Part shown: positions 47,251 through 58,675 of the stretch, one piece after another
Numbering within the stretch: position 1 is the first letter of the stretch
Layout of the letters: every line of letters starts with the position of its first letter
DNA from: Turnera subulata
Taxonomy: Eukaryota > Streptophyta > Magnoliopsida > Malpighiales > Passifloraceae
Assembly: GCA_028386065.3 (NCBI GenBank)
Contig: JAKUCV010003306.1
Span: 10,232 to 74,231, forward strand
Length of the DNA stretch: 64,000 nucleotides
Direction: 5' to 3'
The notes under the pieces: generated by a model
What the model was told of the DNA's origin: nothing
Database searches by the model: none
Seen by the model: only the letters and a program-made list of their open reading frames with translations
Translations under genes and position numbers: made by a program

Positions 47251-50200
47251 TGAAGCGCCCCGACCCGCATTTACCGTACACAGTAAACACGTGCCGGAAC
47301 TGTGACAACCCAACCCAACAAAGCCCAACAGACAGCGTATAAAACAATAAACTGGCCAACGGCCCATATAAAAAACTGAAAACCGGCCCTTCGGCCCAAC
47401 ATAGAACTCGTCACCCGAACCCCGGGGACATCAACAACAACCATCTGGCCCAATAGCCCAACTACAACATATACACAGCAGAAGACTTAACGATATGCAC
47501 AGCAAAAGAATTTTAACTTACACGACAACATATGTAAAGCCCAATGCAACTAATGGATCCGAGTCCTGTCCGAGGGTACGCTTCAGCTCGCCCTGTACGC
47601 TCCTGCACTACAAACAACCCACCCTACGGGATGAAACCCCGCAGGCGAGGGGTGAGTCCGAAGTGCTCACCGACGAAAGATAAACAGTGATATATAATCA
47701 ACCATAATACTTTCGAAGTAAACACAACAATCACAACAATAAGCACAAACAATCACAACACAAGAAAATTACCATAACAACTATACCAAGACCAAAAGAA
47801 TGCTTAATTATTTTTATTACCAATTTTATCTTCCGAGCCCCGTCACTGGACAAGCTAGGGTCGTACCTGGTTATTAACTAATTCTGGATGCCAGGCCCCA
47901 CCACAATCCGGGATCAACATCCTCATATCTCAAATCCGGGATCAACAACCCAATATCACAAATCTGGGATCAACATCCCAATATCACAAATCCGAGGTCA
48001 ACACCCCAACAAACTAACCCACTGGCCATGACACCACAGAACTAGTCTCTAACCATCTAGTCGTACCACTACTTTCCAAGTGACCATTATACCATCTTCT
48101 CAAAATCCAGTCCAAATCCATTACTCTTTCATCAGTTACCCAATTTCTATTATCTCAGATTAACTCCACAGACTCAATCTCTTATCTCAATCTCATGACA
48201 CAAATTATTCAAAATTAACTGCTCAGCATTATTTCCAACACAATATACACAAGTCTATCATAATCCAACAACAGCATCAATAATTCCACAGCAATCAGGT
48301 AACAGTCAATAATTATTCCAACAGATCAATCTAACAACAAAAATACACAAACAACAAAGATACACACACAGCATTACGGGCACATATCAAGGTTTATCCA
48401 TCCTCACCTGATGTGTCTCTGAAATTGCTATCCGGTCAAATCCCGATACCCTATATGTACATATAGGAACACGATAATCACTTATAATGCGCAAACAAAG
48501 ATAATTATGCATAATGTCGGTTTAGAAATCGTTATACGGCTTGTCTTATATCCAATTTTTATTATTTCCATAAATTTTTTTCATATGATGTTAACCTCTT
48601 TATTCAATATACTATCTATACTTAATTTCAAATTGAAACCGAAACCGAGTTTCCTGTCGATATTCTAATTATACTTAATGTTAAATTAAAACCGAATCCG
48701 AACGTTCAAGCCGATATCCCGGCCCATTAGTCGCTCGTGTCAAATACATATTTACGATTAGTACTATAGCTCATTAAATAATACAAAAGTTATCTAATAT
48801 TTAATGGAATGAAATTCATACGTAATAATATAACAGATTAATATAAAATCTCTAGTGGTAAATAATGTATCCAGTAGTAGGTATATAGTATTCCGTCAAG
48901 CCAATAATACAAATCTTAATATTCTAAAAGTATAGTAAACAATGCTTTGGTCATAGAATAAATTCCATCCGGTTATGTATTTATAATTAACTTATAATTT
49001 CATAATTAATTCCAAGATGGTGTTCCTTTTTTTTTAATCTATAGATTAATTCATTTACCATTGTTTTTAATTTACAAATTAGTTCATTAACCAATTGTAA
49101 TATCACACGTCCATCGGGTCCGTTATTAGATTGTCAAAAGCATATGTGTCTCGGGAACATAGGCCTCCGCACGTTCGGCCCGTTTCCGAGTCCGTTGTGC
49201 AAACCGAGCCCAAACCCGAGCTCATGGTATAAATCGAGTCCAAGGAATTACCCAAAGATCGGTTTCCGGGCTCGCCGGAAAATTCCCGGGACTGCCGGAA
49301 ACTCGCCGGATTCTGGCCGAGGTACTGTTCACGACACATTCCAGTTACTGCTCTTCAACCAAAACATCCAGACCACCAAACAGGAACACCACCGAAGCCA
49401 CTGCTAGCACCATCGCCATACCGACGGCCACACACCGGTGAGCGGAACTCCACCAAACTACCACATCCACCATCCAAAACAATCCAACCCAGAGCCATAA
49501 CAACCCCACCGGAGATATCACAGCCAGCCCAAATCCACACCCGATCCAAACAACACAGCCACAATAAAAAAAAAAAGAACAACAACAACCAAAACCCGAT
49601 TAGATTAATCTAACCTGAGCCAGGTTTAAAGAAAGAGAAGGGAAAGTGGGAAGAGTCGTCGCCGTGACTTACCCACACCACTCCATTGTCGGTGATGATA
49701 TGGGAGGAGAGGCAACCAGAAGAGAAAGGGAGGGAAGGAGATCGGGCGGCGACGGCATTTGGCGGTGTGTTACAGGCGTCAGGTAGCAGGAGAGAGGGAG
49801 CAAGTGACCCTGCTCCTTGGTTGTCCCGCCCCGGCGACCACTACCGGAGGCGGCGCGTCACGAACAGAAGCAGGTGATAGGGGAGCAGAGGCGGCGAGAA
49901 GCGATGGTAGCGACGGATCGTGGGTGACAGCCGAGCTTGTCTCGTCCGGCGGCGCTTGCGAGCAGAGTAGGGACGACGGCTCGCCATGGTGAAGGAGGGA
50001 GGAAGAGATAAGGAAGGGGTTGGTATGTGGGGTCGACGGCTAGAGTTGCAGGGGTCGGTGGCTGTGATAGATGGAAAGGAACGGTGGCGGCTTGGTGGTG
50101 AGAGAGAGACGTAAGGGAGAGAAAGGAAAGAGGTTGATGTTGGGGTGGGTGCAGAGGAGGAGAGGGGAAATCGGGAAGGAGAAGAGGAAAATAAAGAAGG

Positions 50201-50786
50201 AAAAAAAAGGAAAAGAAGACAAGAAGAAAACAGGGCCGGCGGCTGGAAGAAAAGAAACTGGTGGAGGAGTGAGTGGTCACGGGTGGAGAGGCGGCTGAGA
50301 AGAATGAAAAAGAGAAAGAAAAAGGAAAAGGAGAAAGGAAGGAAAAGAAAGAAAAGAGAGAAGAAAAGTGGGGCCCGCGCGGCTGGGGAAAAAACCGGGA
50401 GAGAGGAAGAATTAAAACCAGGAAAGAGGAGAAAGAAGAGTGGCCTCGTGGCAAGCCACATTTGGCCGGTCCAGATTCTCGTGTCGGAATCTCGTAAATG
50501 CAGGGATACTCCCGCCTTTCCGACAAATTCCGTCCCGAGTCCAAAAATACAACTTGGGCTCGGAAACTCCGATTAATCCTCCTGAGCATCGACCAACTCT
50601 CGGAACTGAAAACCGAGGCTCGGTTAGTTAGGAAGATACTCCTGAGCGCGGGAAAACTCTCGGTTTTTGAAAAATGACCCCCGATTTACCTTGAATTAAT
50701 TACCCAAGATTAATTCATTCGGTAAATCACTGTATAACGACTTTAACAATCCCGGTAAAAATCCAAATTTTACCCGGGCTGTTACA
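47251..50786 (-). repeat. LTR 1 of element G (3' LTR)
   Basis: A 3536-bp LTR from TGAAGCGCCCCGACCC to GGGCTGTTACA on the plus strand. It includes a 28-bp minisatellite (about 47905-48012, 4 units) and a strongly purine-rich plus strand at about 49690-50450. Nearly identical to 53109-56648. Confidence 0.88.
47905..48012 (+). repeat. 28-bp minisatellite in LTR 1 of G
   Basis: Four units built on CCGGGATCAACATCCC plus an AATATCACAAAT spacer. Each unit holds a 5-bp stem GGGAT/ATCCC with a CAAC loop. Confidence 0.85.
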
Positions 50787-50803
50787 TTCTACCCCCTTTA
50801 AAA
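50787..50803 (-). promoter_or_regulatory. Polypurine tract of element G, copy 1
   Basis: The minus strand reads TTTAAAGGGGGTAGAA immediately before TGTAACAGCCC, a standard polypurine tract/LTR junction that sets the element orientation. Confidence 0.85.
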
Positions 50804-50930
50804 AGAATTTCGTCCCCGAAATTCCGTCTTATCCGTGAGTCCTGCCACGATAAGCTTCTGGCACACTCTGCCAGGTGTCCAAACTCAACATGAGATACCG
50901 CTTATACCCTTAAGCGACATCTCATCCGCT

Positions 50931-50938
50931 TATAAATA
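50931..50938 (+). promoter_or_regulatory. TATA box of antisense ORF1, copy 1
   Basis: TATAAATA lies 42 bp before the ATG at 50973, on the strand opposite to element transcription. The corresponding box in the second copy is at 56793-56800, with the same spacing to the ATG. Confidence 0.55.
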
Positions 50939-50972
50939 CCGAACCTCATAGCTGAGACATTCACTCTCAGCC

Positions 50973-51350
50973 ATGGACTCTCCACTTCATTCTCGAACGA
51001 CCTCAGACTCCGAGAACAACGCTACATCGGCGGCACGGCTTTCCCGACAAGCTCTGAGGACGAACCTCCGAATAAGCGGTTCAAGACCGACATCATCGGC
51101 CTGAAGGAGCACATGGTCGTTTCCCCAAAACGACGGAAGAAACGTGCCAGCAAGAAGGCTGAAAACAAAGAAAGGCAAGGCGGTAGCTGAGAGCAGCACT
51201 CCGCAACAAAAGCTGACGCAGCTGAACGTCTCCCTGAAGAAGATCAGCTCGGCGGTGGCACAAATCGAACTGGCGTGCGCGGAACTGTTCCCTCACATGA
51301 AGACCGTCCAGAAACTTGTAAAAGATCTAGAGAAGCAAGTAACTCAATAG
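50973..51350 (+). pseudogene. Antisense ORF1 of element G, copy 1 (basic, coiled-coil protein)
   Basis: Small gene-like unit transcribed opposite to its host element. It has a TATA box, ATG in good context (AGCCATGGAC), 126 codons and A-rich AATAAA-like signals at about 51374-51405. The protein family is unknown to me. It begins MDSPLHSRTTSDSENN, has basic nuclear-signal-like clusters (PPNKRFK, where copy 2 has PPKKRFK; PKRRKKRASKKA) and ends in a heptad-like helix (NVSLKKISSAVAQIELACAE). Compared with copy 2 it has lost one base near codon 16 and gained one near codon 67, so the middle is out of frame. Overall length is unchanged because the two changes balance. Confidence 0.6.
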
Positions 51351-52146
51351 AGTACTTCTTCTCCGTTGTAAACCTTATTATAAATAAAATAAGTTTTCCT
51401 TTAAAATAAAACTCTTGTGTCTCGAAATCTTGTGTTAAATAGAAAGACGAAACATCTCAAGGCAGATTAAAAATCAACAATAAGATTATAAAATCAAATA
51501 TAAAGAAATAAAAAATTAATACTTGTTTAACAAAATCAAAACAAAAAGAAATTAAAACCAAAACATGTTTTCATGAACGGTGCTCGTATCGGACGTGAAC
51601 ATCCTCGAATCACGAAACGTAACTCGCACAGCGATGATCACAGGAACGTCCTGTGTCCCTCGAAAGAAACATTACCCACTTGTTCACAAATTCCGCATGA
51701 GCCAAAACGTCTGTCTCGTCTCGTATCTCTCCACGATGCCCAAACAGCTGTAAACTTGTCGCACATGCACTCCACTCGAGATACGGTCCCATCCGTCTAG
51801 CCTCAACGGTCATGGATGCAAGTGATAAAAGATGCAAGAAAAATGCAGTAAGACCATAAAAGAAAAGACAAAGTAGCCAGAGCGAAAGAAAATCATGTGA
51901 TGGAAATAGGCTGAAAAACTCTGGCGTGGTAGTCCGAAAAACGCGTAAAGTGACAAAGCAATAAATGAAAGCAACGGTAAATTCAAAAAGCAAAATCTTG
52001 AAAATCAAAAATAATAATCACGCTCCCCATAGGTGTATAAAAGACGGAGCGGTGATGTGTAAATCATCAAAAGCATTAAAGCAAACAAAACTCTCAGAAA
52101 ACAAAACCACAACGTTCAAAACAAAACCCCACACGTCCAAATCAAG
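51351..52146. other. Region between the two antisense units of G
   Basis: Holds the 3' flank of ORF1 and the 5' flank of ORF2. Two overlapping short frames (plus 51573-51800, 75 residues; minus 51610-52008, 132 residues with a hydrophobic N-terminal half) are also open in copy 2. I do not recognise either, and conservation may only reflect recent duplication. Confidence 0.4.
52036..52042 (+). promoter_or_regulatory. TATA-like box of antisense ORF2
   Basis: TATAAAA, 105 bp upstream of the ATG at 52147, inside GTGTATAAAAGACGGAGC. Confidence 0.45.
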
Positions 52147-52830
52147 ATGCCTGCTCCATCTTCAGTTTTCTTCGTCGAAGGTGCCAACCTTGGCAGGAGA
52201 AACCGTCTGGCGTACAGCATGGTCAACGAGCGTGCTGAAGAACTACCGAACGAGCTCGGCAGGATGCCCCGACTGGTCTTCGTCGACGAGCTCTACTCGT
52301 CACGGTTCTTCGTCACTCCAATGGAAGAGGTGTTCTTCCTAGAGGATCACGCCACTCTGAGGACCTCATACTACGGATCAGCAAACTCCGTGATGTTCTT
52401 CATCTCCGAAAGGCTACAGGAGTTCAACCTGGAGTCCACTTGCAAGACTGTGGAGCAAGGCGCCTACTATCAACTCTCGATGACGGCTCAGAGCATGCCC
52501 AGAATGACTCGGCTACCTCCAACCTGGCCAAAGGCACGACTACTGGTGTGGAACTGCAGAGGAGTTGCAAGGCGTGCTCAGGAGTTCTCACGTACCCTGA
52601 GGGACTTGAAGAACCAGTACAAACCAACTATGGTTCTTCTCACGGAGACACAGTGGCAACCTCGAGACGATCACGGTCTCATCCCACTCCGGTTCCCTCA
52701 AGCAAACCGGTTCGAGATTCCTGGCCAGCACGACAGAGGCGGCATGTGGTTCTCGTGGAGCGATAGGGTCACGGTCAACATCAACAGCGACCCAAACAGT
52801 TTCCGTGTCAATGTCGTTCCAAATCGTTAA
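52147..52830 (+). CDS. Antisense ORF2 of element G: protein with a LINE-type endonuclease start
   Basis: Uninterrupted 227-residue frame starting MPAPSSVFFVEGANLGRRN. Residues 1 to about 125 match nothing I recognise. From residue about 130 it reads ARLLVWNCRGVARR, then PTMVLLTETQ and GGMWFSWSDRV. This is the opening of the endonuclease-exonuclease-phosphatase domain as found in plant L1-type LINEs (WNCRG...; L.ETk; GG.w..W). Only about 98 residues are present, so the second half of the domain, with its catalytic Asp/His residues, is absent. A nuclease is therefore unlikely; nucleic-acid or regulatory use is conceivable. It lies antisense to the element, between the would-be primer site and antisense ORF1. 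It has no counterpart in the truncated second internal region. Confidence 0.6.
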   Translation: MPAPSSVFFVEGANLGRRNRLAYSMVNERAEELPNELGRMPRLVFVDELYSSRFFVTPMEEVFFLEDHATLRTSYYGSANSVMFFISERLQEFNLESTCKTVEQGAYYQLSMTAQSMPRMTRLPPTWPKARLLVWNCRGVARRAQEFSRTLRDLKNQYKPTMVLLTETQWQPRDDHGLIPLRFPQANRFEIPGQHDRGGMWFSWSDRVTVNINSDPNSFRVNVVPNR

Positions 52831-53108
52831 ATGTATTTTTATTTTTATAAACTATCAAAAATCAATGTAATATTTCCCTTTGTACTTTCAATATTATCAG
52901 TATTAATAATATTTGTACTTTCGCTTATTTATGGCATCATTACCTTATATGTGTACGTTCTGCGACAGCTGACGTCCCTCGACTGGATCCATAACGCACT
53001 TAACTAAAATGATATAAAATAATAAACAACTGGAGCGAACTATGCAAACAAGACAACAAACACACAAAGACTTCCCAACAAGACCTAACGCCCGCTCCGC
53101 TACAAAAA
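52831..53108 (-). other. Internal region next to LTR 2 of G (expected primer-site side)
   Basis: On the minus strand the LTR end is followed by TTTTTGTAGCGGAGCGGGCG. A standard TGG-starting primer site is not seen; TGTAGCGGAGC is the nearest candidate. No gene. Confidence 0.4.
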
Positions 53109-56100
53109 TAAAGCGCCCCGACCCGTATTTACCGTACACAGTAAACACGTGCCGGAACTGTGACAACCCAACCCAACAAAGCCCAACAGACAGCGTATAA
53201 AACAATAAACTGGCCAACAGCCCATATCAAAAACTGAAAACCGGCCCTTCGGCCCAACATAGAACTCGTCACCCGAACCCCGGGGACATCAACAACAACC
53301 ATCCGGCCCAATAGCCCAACTACAACATATACACAGCAGAAGACTTAACGATATGCACAGCAGAAGACTTTTAACTCACACGACAACATATGTAAAGCCC
53401 AATGCAACTAATGGATCTGAGTCCTGTCCGAGGGTACGCTTCAGCTCGCCCTGTACGCTCCTGCACTACAAACAACTCATCCTACGGGATGAAACCCCGC
53501 AGGCGAGGGGTGAGTCCGAAGTGCTCACCGACGAAAGATAAAAAATGATATATAATCATCCATAATACTTTCGAAGTAAACACAACAATCACAACAATAA
53601 GCACAAACAATCACAACACAAGAAAATTACCATAACAACTATACCAAGACCAAAAGAATGCTTAACTATTTTTATTACCAATTTTATCTTCCGGGCCCCG
53701 TCACTGGACAAGCTAGGGTCGTACCTGGTTATTAACTAATTCTGGATGCCAGGCCCCACCACAATCTAGGATCAACATCCCCATATCACAAATCCGGGAT
53801 CAACATCCCAATGTCACAAATCCGGGATCAACATCCCAATATCACAAATCCGAGATCAACATCCCAATATCACAAATCCGGGGTCAACACCCCAACCAAC
53901 TAACCCACTGGCCATGTCACCACAGAACTAGTCTCTAACCATCTAGTCGTACCACTACTTTCCAAGTGACCATTATACCATCATCTCAAATTCCAGTCCA
54001 AATCCATTACTCTTTCATCAGTTACCCAATTTCTATTATCTTAGATTAACTCCACAGACTCAATCTCTTATCTCAATCTCATGACACAAATTATTCAAAA
54101 TTAACAGCTCAGCATTATTTCCAACACAATATACACAAGTATATCACAATCCAACAACAGCATCAACAATTCCACAGCAATCAGTAACAGTCAATAATTA
54201 TTCCAACAGATCAATCTAACAACAAAAATACACAAACAACAAAGATACACACACAGCATTACGGGCACATATCAAGGTTTATCCATCCTCACCTGATGTG
54301 TCTCTGAAATTGCTATCCGGTCAAATCTCGATACCCTATATGTACATATAGGAACACGATAATCACTTATAATGCATAAACAAAGATAATTATGCATAAT
54401 GCCGGTTTAGAAATCGTTATACGGCTTGTCTTATATCCAATTTTTATTGTTTCCATAAATTTCTTTCATATGATGTTAACCTCTTTATTCAATATACTAT
54501 CTATACTTAATTTCAAATTGAAACCGAAACCGAGTTTCCTGTTGATATTCTAATTATACTTAATGTTAAATTAAAACCGAATCCGAACGTTCAAGCCGAT
54601 ATCCCGGCCCATTAGTCGCTCGTGTCAAATACATATTTACGATTAGTACAATAGCTCATTAAATAATACAAAAGTTATCTAATATTTAATGGAATGAAAT
54701 TCATACGTAATAATATAACAGATTAATATAAAATCTCTAGTGGTAAATAATGTATCCAGTAGTAGGTATATAGTATTCCGTCAAGCCAATAATACAAATC
54801 TTAATATTCTAAAAGTATAGTAAAACATACTTTGGTCATAGAATAAATTCCATCCGGTTATGTATTTATAATTAACTTATAATTTCATAATTAATTCCAA
54901 GATGATGTTTTTTTTTTTTTAATCTATAGATTAATTCATTTACCATTGTTTTTAATTTACAAATTAATTCATTAACCAATTGTAATATCACACGTCCATC
55001 GGGTCCGTTATTAGATTGTCAAAAGCATACGTGTCTCGGGAACATGGGCCTCCGTACGTTCGGCCCGTCTCCGAGTCCGTTGTGCAAACCGAGCCCAAAC
55101 CCGAGCTCATGGTATAAATCGAGTCCAAGGAATTACCCAAAGATCGGTTTCCGGGCTCGCCGAAAACTCGCCGGATTTCGGCCGAGGTACTGTTCACGAC
55201 ACCATTCCAGTTACTGCTCTTCAACCAAAACATCCAGACCACCGAACAGGAACACCACCAAAGCCACTGCTAGCACCATCGCCATACCGACGGCCACACA
55301 CCGGTGAGCGGAACTCCACCAAACTACCACATCCACCATCCAAATCAATCCAACCCAGAGCCATAACAACCCCACCGGAGACATCACAGCCAGCCCAAAT
55401 CCACACCCAATCCAAACAACACAGCCACAATAAAAAAAAAGAACAACAACAACCAAAACCCGATTAGATTAATCTAACTTGAGCCGGGTTTAAAGAAAGA
55501 GAAGGGAAAGTGGGAAGAGTCGTCGCCGTGACTTACCCACACCACTCCATTGTTGGTGACGATATGGGAGGAGAGGCGGCCAGAAGAGAAAGGGAGGGAA
55601 GGAGATCGGGCGGCGACGGCGTTTGGCGGTGTGTTACAGGCGTCAGGTAGCAGGAGAGAGGGAGCAAGTGACCCTGCTCCTTGGTTGTCCCGCCCCGGCG
55701 ACCACTACCGGAGGCGGCGCGTCACGAACAGAAGCAGGTGATAGGGGAGCAGAGGCAGCGAGAAGTGATGGTAGCGACGGATCGTGGGTGACAGCCGAGC
55801 TTGTCTCGTCCGGCGGCGCTTGCGAGCAGAGCAGGGACGACGGCTCGCCATGGCGACGGAGGGAGGAAGAGATAAGGAAGGGGTTGGTAAGTGGGGTCGA
55901 CGGCTAGAGTTGCAAGGGTCGGTGGCTGTGATAGATGGAAAGGAACGGTGGCGGCTTGGTGGTGAGAGAGAGACGTAAGGGAGAGAAAGGAAAGAGGTTG
56001 ATGTTGGGGTGGGTGCAGAGGAGGCAAGGGGAAATCGGGAAGGAGAAGAGGAAAATAAAGAAGGAAAAAAAAGGAAAGGAAGACAAGAAGAAAACAGGGC

Positions 56101-56648
56101 CGGCAGCTGGAAGAAAAGAAAGTGGTGGAGGGGTAAGTGGTCACGGGTGGAGAGGCGGCTGAGAAGAAAGAAAAAGAGAAAGAAAAAGGAAAAGGAGAAA
56201 GGAAGGAAAAGAGAGAAAAGAGAGAAGAAAAGTGGGGCCCGCGCGGCTGGGGAAAAACCTGGAGAGAGGAAGAACTGTAACCGGGAAAGAGGAGAAAGAA
56301 GAGTGGCCTCGTGGCAAGCCACATTTGGCCGGTCCGGGTTCTCGTGTCGGAATCTCGTAAACGGAGGGATACTCCCGCCTTTCCGAAAAATTCCGTCCCG
56401 AGTCCAAAAATACAACTTGGGCTCGGAAAATTCGATTAATCCTCCTGAGCATCGACCAACTCTCAGAACTGAAAACCGAGGCTCGGTTAGTTAGGAAGAA
56501 ACTCCCGAGTGTGGGAAAACTCTCGGTTTCGAAAAACGACCCCCGATTTACCTTGAATTAATTACCCAAGATTAATTCATTCGGTAAATCACTGTATAAC
56601 GACTTTAACTGTCTCGGTAAAAATCCAAATTTTACCAGGGCTGTTACA
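53109..56648 (-). repeat. LTR 2 of element G
   Basis: A 3540-bp near-identical copy of 47251-50786, starting TAAAGCGCCCCG and ending GGGCTGTTACA. Its minisatellite (about 53759-53900) has 5 units against 4 in LTR 1. Confidence 0.88.
53759..53900 (+). repeat. 28-bp minisatellite in LTR 2 of G
   Basis: Five units of the same repeat as 47905-48012. Confidence 0.85.
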
Positions 56649-56668
56649 TTCTACCCCCCTTAAAAAGA
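56649..56668 (-). promoter_or_regulatory. Polypurine tract of element G, copy 2
   Basis: The minus strand reads TTTTTAAGGGGGGTAGAA before TGTAACAGCCC of LTR 2. A second polypurine tract shows that LTR 2 is also followed by an internal region. Confidence 0.85.
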
Positions 56669-56792
56669 ATTTCATCCCCGAAATTCCGTCTTATCCGTGA
56701 GTCCTGCCACGATAAGCTTCTGGCACACTCTGCCAGGTGTCCAAACTCAACATGAGATACCGCTTATACCCTTAAGCGACATCTCATCCGCT

Positions 56793-56800
56793 TATAAATA
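56793..56800 (+). promoter_or_regulatory. TATA box of antisense ORF1, copy 2
   Basis: TATAAATA, again 42 bp from the ATG (56835). Confidence 0.55.
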
Positions 56801-56834
56801 CCGAACCTCATAGCTGAGACATTCACTCTCAGCC

Positions 56835-57212
56835 ATGGACTCTCCGCTTCGTTCTCGAACGACCTCAGACTCCGAGAACAACAGCTACATCGGCGGCACG
56901 GCTTTCCCGACAAGCTCTGAGGACGAACCTCCGAAGAAGCGGTTCAAGACCGACATCATCGGCCTGAAGGAGCACATGGTCGTTTCCCCAAAACGACGAA
57001 AGAAACGTGCCAGCAAGAAGGCTGAAAACAAGAAAGGCAAGGCGGTAGCTGAGAGCAGCACTTCGCAACAAAAGCTGACGTAGCTGAACGTCTCCCTGAA
57101 GAAGATCAGCTCGGCGGTGGCACAAATCGAACTGGCGTGCGCGGAACTGTTCCCTCACATGAAGACCGTCCAGAAACTTGTAAAAGATCTAGAGAAGCAA
57201 GTAACTCAATAG
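56835..57212 (+). pseudogene. Antisense ORF1 of element G, copy 2
   Basis: Same 126-codon unit as 50973-51350, in frame throughout but with a TAG at codon 83 (57081-57083) where copy 1 has CAG. It therefore reads 82 residues. It shows the basic clusters PPKKRFK and PKRRKKRASKKAENKKGKA, followed after the stop by the same coiled-coil segment. Each copy is broken by different mutations, so the ancestral frame was open. Confidence 0.6.
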
Positions 57213-57888
57213 AGTACTTCTTCTCCGTTGTAAACCTTATTATAAATAAAATAAGTTTTCCTTTAAAATAAAACTCTTGTGTCTCGAAATCTTGTGTTAA
57301 ATAGAAAGACGAAACATCTCAAGGCAGATTAAAAATCAACAATAAGATTATAAAATCAAATATAAAGAAATCAAAAATTAATACTTGTTTAACAAAATCA
57401 AAACAAAAAGAAATTAAAACCAAAACATGTTTTCATGAACGGTGCTCGTATCGGACGTGAACATCCTCGAATCACGAAACGTAACTCGCACAGCGATGAT
57501 CACGGGAACGTCCTGTGTCCCTCGAAAGAAACGTTACCCACTTGCTCACAAATTTCGCATGAGCCAAAACGTCTGTCTCGTCTCGTATCTCTCCATGATG
57601 CCCAAACAGCTGTAAACTTGTCGCACATGCACTCCACTCGAGATACGGTCCCATCCGTCTAGCCTTAACGGTCACGGATGCAAGTGATAAAAGATGCAAG
57701 AAAAATGTAGTAAGACCATAAAAGAAAAGACAAAGTAGCCAGAGCGAAACAAAATCATGTGATGGAAATAGGCTGAAAAACTCTGGCGTGGTAGTCCGAA
57801 AAACGCGTAAAGTGACAAAGCAATAAATGAAAGCAACGGTAAATTCAAAAAGCAAAATCTTGAAAATCAAAAATAATAATCACGCTCC
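57213..57888. other. Truncated internal region 2 of element G
   Basis: It matches 51351-52028, then stops at CACGCTCCC and passes directly into LTR interior sequence (ATGGCGACGGAGG). Antisense ORF2 is deleted. CTC.CCAT microhomology is present at the junction. Confidence 0.8.
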
Positions 57889-58675
57889 CATGGCGACGGA
57901 GGGAGGAAGAGATAAGGAAGGGGTTGGTATGTGGGGTCGACGGCTAGAGTTGCAGGGGTCGGTGGCTGTGATAGATGGAAAGGAACGGTGGCGGCTTGGT
58001 GGTGAGAGAGAGACGTAAGGGAGAAAAAGGAAAGAGGTTGATGTTGGGGTGGGTGCAGAGGAGGCGAGGGGAAATCGGGAAGGAGAAAAGGAAAATAAAG
58101 AAGGAAAAAAAAGGAAAAGAAGACAAGAAGAAAATAGGGCCGGCGGCTGGAAGAAAAGAAAGTGGTGGAGGGGTAAGTGGTCACGGGTGGAGAGGCGGCT
58201 GAGAAGAAAGAAAAAGGAAAAGGAGAAAGGAAGGAAAAGAAAGAAAAGAGAGAAGAAAAGTGGGGCCCGCGCAGCTGGGCAAAAACCGGGAGAGAGGAAG
58301 AATTGTAACCGGGAAAGAGGAGAAAGAAGAGTGGCCTCGTGGCAAGCAACATTTGGCCGGTCCGGGTTCTCGTGTCGGAATCTCGTAAACGCAGGGATAC
58401 TCCCGTCTTTCCGACAAATTCCTCCCGAGTCCAAAAATACAACTTGGGCTCGAAAAATCCGATTAATCCTCCTGAGCATCGACCAACTCTCGGAACTGAA
58501 AACCGAGGCTCGGTTAGTTAGGAAGATACTCCCGAGCGCGGGAAAACTCTCGGTTTCGAAAAACGACCCCCGATTTACCTTGAATTAATTACCCAAGATT
58601 AATTCATTCGGTAAATCACTGTATAACGACTTTAACAGTCCCGGTAAAAATCCAAATTTTACCCGGGCTGTTACA
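57889..58675 (-). repeat. LTR 3 of element G, partial (5' LTR start)
   Basis: It matches 55850-56648 and ends GGGCTGTTACA at 58675, followed by AATAA. The rest of this LTR and its primer site are deleted. Confidence 0.88.

Larger units (their letters stand above)
47251..58675 (-). mobile_element. LTR retrotransposon G: pol-less, tandem, with antisense genes
   Basis: The 5-bp target duplication AATAA (47246-47250, 58676-58680) flanks the whole. On the minus strand the ends are TGTAACAGCCCGGG and GGCGCTTCA. Structure on the plus strand: LTR (47251-50786), internal 1 (50787-53108), LTR (53109-56648), internal 2 (56649-57888, truncated), partial LTR (57889-58675). Polypurine tracts next to both complete LTRs fix the orientation as minus. 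The polypurine tract with TGTAACA termini resembles Ty3/gypsy elements; the superfamily is unproven because gag and pol are absent. The internal region is only 2.3 kb and holds gene-like units on the plus strand. Confidence 0.85.

Noticed and set aside
49841..50589. Long minus- and plus-strand frames rich in Phe/Ser or Lys/Glu in G LTRs
   Set aside because: They follow from a purine-rich tract, occur in several frames at once, and match no family.
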